64,000 bases of DNA from an uncultured Verrucomicrobiota bacterium (GTDB lineage Bacteria > Verrucomicrobiota > Kiritimatiellia > CAIQIC01 > Lenti-01). Location of the stretch: assembly GCA_938003985.1 (NCBI GenBank), contig CALKWZ010000074.1, forward strand, positions 1-64,000, given 5' to 3'. Below, in pieces: positions 59,407 through 64,000 of this stretch. The position numbers and the translations under genes are program-made. The notes beneath the pieces were generated by a model that did no database searches, was not told the origin of the DNA, and saw nothing but the letters and a program-made list of their open reading frames with translations. How positions within the stretch are numbered: the first letter of the stretch is position 1; every line of letters starts with the position of its first letter.

Positions 59407-62400
59407 TTATTCGGTCCGCATCCGCAGGAACAGCCGGCGGTTGGACTCGAGCTCTTGCGGCAAGCGCAGCTTGATGACGTCCGCCGCCCCTTCGTTCCGG
59501 AGCGCGACCGGCGCCAAATCGACCCCGGCCCAGCCGAGCAGATTCTCGGTGAAATCGAAGCCCACTCCGCCGGGCGCGGCGTTCCAAACGGCGTACGTCA
59601 CGGTCACCGAGCGGCGGCCCGGGAACAGTTCTTCTTCCGCCAGATTGAACGGGTAGGAGTTGGCCACCAGCGGATCCGTGCCCAGCTGATGCTCCAGGCC
59701 GTTCGGCAGCCCGTCGTCGTCCGGATCGGCGCCGTCCGCGGCATCGCCCGCGTTCTCGGCCTGCGCCAGCCACAGGCTGCGCCATTGTTCCAGATCCGAC
59801 CACGTCCGCGCGTCCAACCGGAGGAAAGCGGATTCGGCGCCGTTGGGATTGAGCGACGCGACCAAATAATGGCACGCCGTGTCCGTCGGCAGCCCTTCGT
59901 CCACGAACGCGGTCCGGCTTTCGTCGCAATCGACCAGCCGCGTCCACGCCGTCTCGTTCCCCAGTTTCCGGCGAACGCGATAGCCCGTCGCCCACGACAC
60001 GGACGACCAGGCGACCCGGATGCGGTTGGTGGCCAACGCCACCGCCGAGCCGGTCGTCGGGGGCTCCGCCGCCGAACCGTTTGCCGAATCAAACAATCGC
60101 ACCGCGGCGTCGAGGTAGTCGCACGCAAGGGAAACGGAATCCGCCCCCGCCACCCGGCAGGCGGCCGGCGTCGCCGCGAAGGCCAGCAGCGCCTCCGCGG
60201 AACCGTTGCCTTCCAGCGCCTGGAATTCGATTTCCGCGACCGTTTGCTCGCCGGCGGCAAAAGCCGCGGCCTCCGCCAAGGTCACGCCGAACGCGAGCGC
60301 GCCGGCAGCGGCCTGTTCCTCGTTGGCCAGGAAAACGCCGTTCGTGGCCGCGCCGCGGAGCTGGAGTCCCCGATAGGCCAGCGCATCGGGATCGAACGCC
60401 AAGCTGAAAGCCAACGCCCGTTCGTTGCCCAACGCATCCAGCGCAACCTGAACCGCAAAGGATTGGCCCCGCTGCACGTTTTCCGGAGCGACGAGCGCCA
60501 GCGAGCGCGGCGCCGTGCCCAGCGGCGCCGCCGCCGGGCCGCGCAGGCCGCCCGTCGCGGAATGGGTCGGCCCGCAGGCTTCCCGCAGAACTTCCTGCCC
60601 CTTCGCGTAGCGTTGGATCGCCACCTTGTCGGCCATGTCGATCCGGCCATCGCCGCAGGTCTCGAGCGGCGCGCAATCCAACCGCTGGAATTCCCGCTCG
60701 TCGAGCGGCGTTTCCACTCCCAGCGCGAACAATAGGGCCAGATGGACGTCGTCGTCGTCCACGGCCCCGTCGCCGTGCGGACGCGGATGAACGTCGCCTT
60801 CCAGGGCCGTCGCGGCCACGACGATCCGCCCGTCTTCCCACTGGATGCCGGTCCCGCGGCCGTCGATTTCGCGCGCGACGGGGTCGTCCTGGACGTGCAG
60901 GACGTATTCGCCGGCCTCCTCGGCCAGGAACTGCAAGGTCGCGACGTGCTTCGCTCCCGCCGGGAACGGATTTTCGGCCGGAGCCTGCAGGATCACGCCC
61001 ACCGCGCCGTTCGTGTCCGGCACCGGCTGCGCCAAAACCTGCGGCGCATCGGCCCCGGCCAGGATGCCGGTGCAAACGAGGCCGTTCCCGAATCCGACCG
61101 AGAACGCCACGCGCCGTTCGCCGCCCGTCGAGACCATTTCCACCGGCACCGCGATGCCGCGGCCCGGCATGCCGGCGCCTTCCAGCACGCGGACCCGCGC
61201 GGCCGGAACGGCGGCGCGGATCGCCACGTCGAACAGCCGTTTGCGCATCGGCGATTCCTGGGTATGGCGCTCCGTCACGAACGCTTCCACGGGGTCGCGC
61301 TGCGCCGTGACCATTTCCAGCCACAGCACGTTGGTCCCGGTTTCCGGCGCGCGGAACGCCGCCGGCACCTCCGCCGGCACCGCCAAGCCCGGACAACCCG
61401 GCACGCGATAGAAATTCGCCAGCTCCACGGGCGATCCGACGGCCGCGCCTTGCGCGTTCCGGAAGCCCAACACCACCCGAACCGGATGGGCGTTGCCCGG
61501 CGGACTGCGGATCCAGGCGGAGAGTTGCCCGGCCAGCAGCGCCCGGCCATCCGCCGGATTCACGGCGAACAGCGTCGCCGCCGCGCCATCCAGCGCAAGG
61601 TCTCCGGACTCCACGCGCAGGAGGAATCCGCACCCGCCTTCGTCGTCCGGAGTCGCCACGCTGGATTCCGAACTGAAGCCGGAATAGCCCCAGGCGTTGA
61701 ATGCGCGCACTTTGTAGGCATACAGCGTTCCCGCCGCCACGGTGCCGTCGAGATGGCTCTCGGAGTTGGACGGCAGCTGCGCAAGCAGGCTCCAGTCGCC
61801 GACAGCCTCGGTCCGGCGCCAGATTTCGAACCCGTCTTCGTTGAAGGACGCGTCCTGCCAAGTGAACGCAACCAACCCCGCTTCCGTCAGGCTGGCGCAC
61901 GGCGCCCGCGGCGCCGCCGGCAACGACGGCATCTGGATGCAGGCGACCTCGCTGTAGTCCGAAACGCCGTCCGGCCACGTCGCCGCGATCCGGTACTCGT
62001 AGAACTGTCCGGGCAACACGGTCGTGTCCGTCCAGGCGCGCAGCGTTCCGTTCGTCAGGAGCCGGGTCCCCCATTCGCCTTGGGGCTCGCGCCGGGCCAG
62101 CACGAAACCCAGCGGCGAGCCGCTGCAATCCCACGTGGCCCGCGCCGCCGTAGGCTGTTCGGCCGCGAGCGCCAGGTTTTCGGGCACGTAGAACCGATCC
62201 AGGTCGCGCGTGTCCAGCGTGAACAAGCCGGATTGCGGCGACAACCCGCCGCGCGTGTCCAGCGTGAAGAGGGCCGAAACCGCTCCCACGTCCGGATCGC
62301 GCGTGTCCAGCGCGAACACGGCGGAAAGATTGTCCGCCCAGACGCGGGTGTCGAGCGTGAACAGGGGACTGATCTGGCCCTGGACCCCCGAAACCCATCC

Positions 62401-62457
62401 GGACCACGCCAGCGCCGCCAGCGCCCAAGCCGCCAGCCGGTTGCCGCCCCGCTTCAT
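59407..62457 (-). CDS. Secreted multidomain protein with FxLDTR repeats, FN3, cohesin-like and dockerin-like regions
   Basis: This 1,016-residue protein has a signal peptide (1-27) and AAGGAG 6 bases before ATG 62457. Next come four copies of an FTLDTR motif at about 32-38, 47-53, 63-69 and 78-84 (period 15-16), then two FN3-like domains (about 90-290). A cohesin-like beta-sandwich follows (from VRVLEGAGMPGRGIAVPVEM). At about 552-619 is a dockerin-like pair of calcium loops (GDVHPRPHGDGAVDDDDVHL and CGDGRIDMADKVAIQRYAKG), then a second cohesin-like domain (NVQRGQSFAVQVALDALGNE), another FN3-like domain, a TSP3-like acidic loop ADPDDDGLPNGLEHQLGTDP (about 907-930) and a beta-rich C-terminus ending LFLRMRTE. 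The layout suggests extracellular assembly or carbohydrate attachment. No catalytic domain is seen. Confidence 0.88.
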   Translation of the reverse strand: MKRGGNRLAAWALAALAWSGWVSGVQGQISPLFTLDTRVWADNLSAVFALDTRDPDVGAVSALFTLDTRGGLSPQSGLFTLDTRDLDRFYVPENLALAAEQPTAARATWDCSGSPLGFVLARREPQGEWGTRLLTNGTLRAWTDTTVLPGQFYEYRIAATWPDGVSDYSEVACIQMPSLPAAPRAPCASLTEAGLVAFTWQDASFNEDGFEIWRRTEAVGDWSLLAQLPSNSESHLDGTVAAGTLYAYKVRAFNAWGYSGFSSESSVATPDDEGGCGFLLRVESGDLALDGAAATLFAVNPADGRALLAGQLSAWIRSPPGNAHPVRVVLGFRNAQGAAVGSPVELANFYRVPGCPGLAVPAEVPAAFRAPETGTNVLWLEMVTAQRDPVEAFVTERHTQESPMRKRLFDVAIRAAVPAARVRVLEGAGMPGRGIAVPVEMVSTGGERRVAFSVGFGNGLVCTGILAGADAPQVLAQPVPDTNGAVGVILQAPAENPFPAGAKHVATLQFLAEEAGEYVLHVQDDPVAREIDGRGTGIQWEDGRIVVAATALEGDVHPRPHGDGAVDDDDVHLALLFALGVETPLDEREFQRLDCAPLETCGDGRIDMADKVAIQRYAKGQEVLREACGPTHSATGGLRGPAAAPLGTAPRSLALVAPENVQRGQSFAVQVALDALGNERALAFSLAFDPDALAYRGLQLRGAATNGVFLANEEQAAAGALAFGVTLAEAAAFAAGEQTVAEIEFQALEGNGSAEALLAFAATPAACRVAGADSVSLACDYLDAAVRLFDSANGSAAEPPTTGSAVALATNRIRVAWSSVSWATGYRVRRKLGNETAWTRLVDCDESRTAFVDEGLPTDTACHYLVASLNPNGAESAFLRLDARTWSDLEQWRSLWLAQAENAGDAADGADPDDDGLPNGLEHQLGTDPLVANSYPFNLAEEELFPGRRSVTVTYAVWNAAPGGVGFDFTENLLGWAGVDLAPVALRNEGAADVIKLRLPQELESNRRLFLRMRTE
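62203..62370 (-). repeat. Four FxLDTR peptide repeats at the N-terminus
   Basis: LFTLDTR, VFALDTR, LFTLDTR and LFTLDTR occur at 15-16 residue intervals directly after the signal peptide. The DNA copies share the core encoding LDTR but differ between, so the repeat is conserved at the protein level. Confidence 0.85.
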
Positions 62458-62515
62458 GGCCGGCTCCTTGCGCCGATCGCGCTGCGCCATGGTTGCGCTG
62501 CTTTCACGTGCGTCC

Positions 62516-63709
62516 TCAACGGATAAACAGGTCGAAGGCGTACCCTTCCCCGGTCCCGCTGTATTCCCGGAGGATTTCGTAGCCGCTGCCATCCAGGTTC
62601 GCGCGGGCAACGGCGCGGTACTCCCAGCTGACGTAATCGTTGATCAGACACAGGTACATCTTGTTGTTGGCCACGTCCAACTTGAGGGAGATGCAGAAGA
62701 CGTACGGGGCGGGAACCGTCATGACCGTCTCCAGCCCGCTGCCGTCGAGGTTGCAGCGGTAGATCGTCCCGTTGCCCGGCTCGTCGGAGAAGTAGATCTT
62801 GCCGTTGACCAGGTCGAGGGTCATCGCGTCGCCGCCGTTGGCCCGGACGATCTGGGTCAGGTTGCTCCCCGTGTAGTCCACGCGCCAAATCCAGCGGCAC
62901 TGGTCGCAGGTGCCGTTGTAGGCCGCCCGGAAATAGACGTGCTGATGGGCGGGATCGACTTCGATCTGCCCGCGCTGGCCGATCATCGGCGACAACTGGG
63001 AGGACGCCACGATCCGCTTCCAGCCCTGGGCGCTGCCCTCGTTGTAGGCATACAGCCCGTTGTAGTACAGCCCGGCGAAGATGGTGGAAACCGCCGGGTC
63101 GTAGGCGATCCCCTGCCCGCCGCTGTACCCCGGCCCGATCAGCAACTGGCTGGCGGAACCGCCTTGCAGCGTGTTGTAGGCCCAAACCGCCGACCCGGAA
63201 AACCACGTCGAGAACAACAGCCGGTTGTGGGTTTCATCCGTCGTCAGGAAACAGGATTTCGGCATGCCGTCGTACAACAGCGTGTTGCCGGTGCCGTCCA
63301 GATTCATGCGGTACAGCTTCGTGCTCGACACGTAGTAGATTCCGTTCTGGGCTTCGGCGGCCGTGGCGTTGATGCGGACCAGCATCTGCGTCGAATACTG
63401 GTTGTTCCAATCGGCGCGCGCATCCCACGTGAATTGCCGCAGGCTGCCGTCCGCCGGAATTCCCGGGCCGACGTCGCTGCCGGGATAGAACGTGTTCGCC
63501 GGCACCGCCCACGTGTTCCCGGCGTCGGCGGAAATGTCCACCGCGACGTTCGCCACCCCGCCGTTGGTTTCCGCCATGCGATAGGTGACCGTCACTTTTT
63601 TGTTCGCGCTGTCCGGATCCACGCCGACGTCGTAGACGGGAACGGTTTCACTCCAGGCGAGACCGCAAGCCAACACCAGAACCCCCAACCCGCAAGCGAC
63701 GCTTTTCAT
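62516..63709 (-). CDS. Secreted LY/YWTD-type beta-propeller protein
   Basis: This 397-residue protein has a signal peptide (MKSVACGLGVLVLACGLAWS). Residues about 25-115 form a beta-sandwich common in this kind of genome (KKVTVTYRMAETNGGVANV, then FTWDARADWNNQYSTQMLVR). The rest is a propeller of LDL-receptor YWTD-like blades: GIYYVSSTKLYRMNLDGTGN, RLLFSTWFSGSAVWAYNTLQ, HVYFRAAYNGTCDQCRWIWR, GKIYFSDEPGNGTIYRCNLD, NKMYLCLINDYVSWEYRAVA. It is probably exported and binds a protein or glycan. ATG 63709 with AAGGAG upstream is the correct start; an earlier in-frame ATG at 63790 lies in the promoter region. It precedes the cohesin/dockerin-like gene by 58 bases. Confidence 0.88.
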   Translation of the reverse strand: MKSVACGLGVLVLACGLAWSETVPVYDVGVDPDSANKKVTVTYRMAETNGGVANVAVDISADAGNTWAVPANTFYPGSDVGPGIPADGSLRQFTWDARADWNNQYSTQMLVRINATAAEAQNGIYYVSSTKLYRMNLDGTGNTLLYDGMPKSCFLTTDETHNRLLFSTWFSGSAVWAYNTLQGGSASQLLIGPGYSGGQGIAYDPAVSTIFAGLYYNGLYAYNEGSAQGWKRIVASSQLSPMIGQRGQIEVDPAHQHVYFRAAYNGTCDQCRWIWRVDYTGSNLTQIVRANGGDAMTLDLVNGKIYFSDEPGNGTIYRCNLDGSGLETVMTVPAPYVFCISLKLDVANNKMYLCLINDYVSWEYRAVARANLDGSGYEILREYSGTGEGYAFDLFIR

Positions 63710-63768
63710 GGCTTTCTCCTTGGCCGGATCGGCGCGTTTCGCAACTGGCGCCCAATCCAACGAAGACG

Positions 63769-63821
63769 ATTCTAGCACTGGGCAAACCAAATTGCATTAA
63801 TTATATGTTAAATAATTAATG
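63769..63821 (-). promoter_or_regulatory. AT-rich promoter region with 10-base inverted repeat
   Basis: CATTAATTAT (63795-63804), a 7-base loop and ATAATTAATG (63812-63821) form a perfect inverted repeat in an AT-only patch. On the minus strand TAGAAT (63774-63769), in the context GCTAGAATCGT, is a likely -10 for the gene starting at 63709; TATAAT within the repeat is an alternative. The patch could be an UP element, an operator or the terminator of the ABC-F gene that ends at 63837. Confidence 0.45.
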
Positions 63822-63836
63822 TAAACGGGAGTACAA

Positions 63837-64000
63837 CTAGGATCCCGGGGCGCTCTCCAATTCCGCCCAGCGGGCGAAAAGCCGATCCAGTTCCTGCGGA
63901 ATCGACAAGGTGCGGACCGTTGCCGCCTGGATCTCCGCCGGAGCGCTCTTGTAGAACCCGGGCTCCGCCATTTGCCGGTGCAGCTCGTCCAGCTCGGCTT
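63837..64000 (-). CDS. ABC-F family ATPase, C-terminal end only
   Basis: A minus-strand frame enters at the right edge and ends with TAG at 63837-63839, giving 53 residues that start AELDELHRQMAEPGFYKSAP and end WAELESAPGS. The pattern LxxLxxxMAxPxFYK..PxEI..AxxxLxxxxxxLDxxFxRWxELE is the C-terminal coiled coil of ABC-F proteins such as Uup and EttA, soluble ATPases that act on the ribosome. The ATPase domains lie beyond the window, so the subfamily cannot be given. Confidence 0.8.
   Translation of the reverse strand, partial: AELDELHRQMAEPGFYKSAPAEIQAATVRTLSIPQELDRLFARWAELESAPGS

Noticed and set aside
59407..62457. Cohesin and dockerin elements considered as a cellulosome scaffold
   Set aside because: No glycoside hydrolase or free dockerin protein lies nearby, and both elements are in one chain; this supports assembly or adhesion rather than a cellulosome.
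62516..63790. Upstream ATG (63790) for the secreted propeller gene
   Set aside because: The extra 27 residues carry no signal peptide, whereas ATG 63709 has AAGGAG upstream and directly opens a signal peptide; the longer frame crosses the promoter region.

Overview
The window is a GC-rich, gene-dense bacterial chromosome segment. Very large secreted proteins built from repeated modules, FxLDTR repeats, short heptanucleotide arrays and a 29-residue AURKAIP1/COX24-like protein together suggest a member of the PVC group, perhaps Kiritimatiellota or Verrucomicrobiota. This is an inference: no rRNA gene or other decisive marker is present. I saw no tRNA, rRNA or CRISPR array.

Layout. 1-14192 (minus) is one continuous open frame for a giant secreted protein of at least 4,730 residues, made of about eleven beta-helix plus Ig-like modules; it runs off the left edge. 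14464-22595 (minus) is a polysaccharide export operon: glycosyltransferases, Wzm-type permease, acetyltransferase, Wzt-type ATPase with a C-terminal domain, two methyltransferases and a GT8 enzyme. A four-helix-bundle (S23 family) gene framed by inverted heptamer arrays sits inside it. 22696-35170 (plus) is a divergent, tightly coupled operon with glycosyltransferases, a methyltransferase and a deoxyaminosugar set: SDR, NDP-hexose 2,3-dehydratase, Gfo/Idh/MocA reductase, DegT/DnrJ/EryC1 aminotransferase and PglD/NeuD acyltransferase. The two operons probably make, decorate and export a surface polysaccharide.

35258-50686 is mostly housekeeping and envelope genes: hisG, the 29-residue basic protein, a TPR lipoprotein, a MurU-AmgK fusion (cell-wall sugar salvage) and a WaaP-like kinase. 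Then come, on the minus strand, small stress-type proteins, a DnaQ-fold exonuclease and oligoendopeptidase F. The plus strand resumes with an AsmA-like protein, a TPR protein, a lipoprotein phosphodiesterase, purU, a chorismate-mutase-like protein and an isoprenylcysteine-methyltransferase-like membrane protein.

50704-55670 (minus) is the most unusual block: a MotA/TolQ/ExbB channel protein with a long helical tail, a secreted beta-propeller protein, two non-identical ExbD-like proteins and a YkgJ-type cysteine-cluster protein. In one ExbD-like protein the channel aspartate aligns with asparagine. This is my candidate for an undescribed ion-driven envelope machine.

55847-63709 (minus) holds a glycosyltransferase, a YfhO-like membrane protein and two secreted proteins, one with cohesin-like, dockerin-like and FxLDTR elements. 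The right edge cuts an ABC-F ATPase gene. Four genes have a TTGnnn-17-(-10) promoter ending only 6-7 bases before the ATG, suggesting leaderless transcripts.
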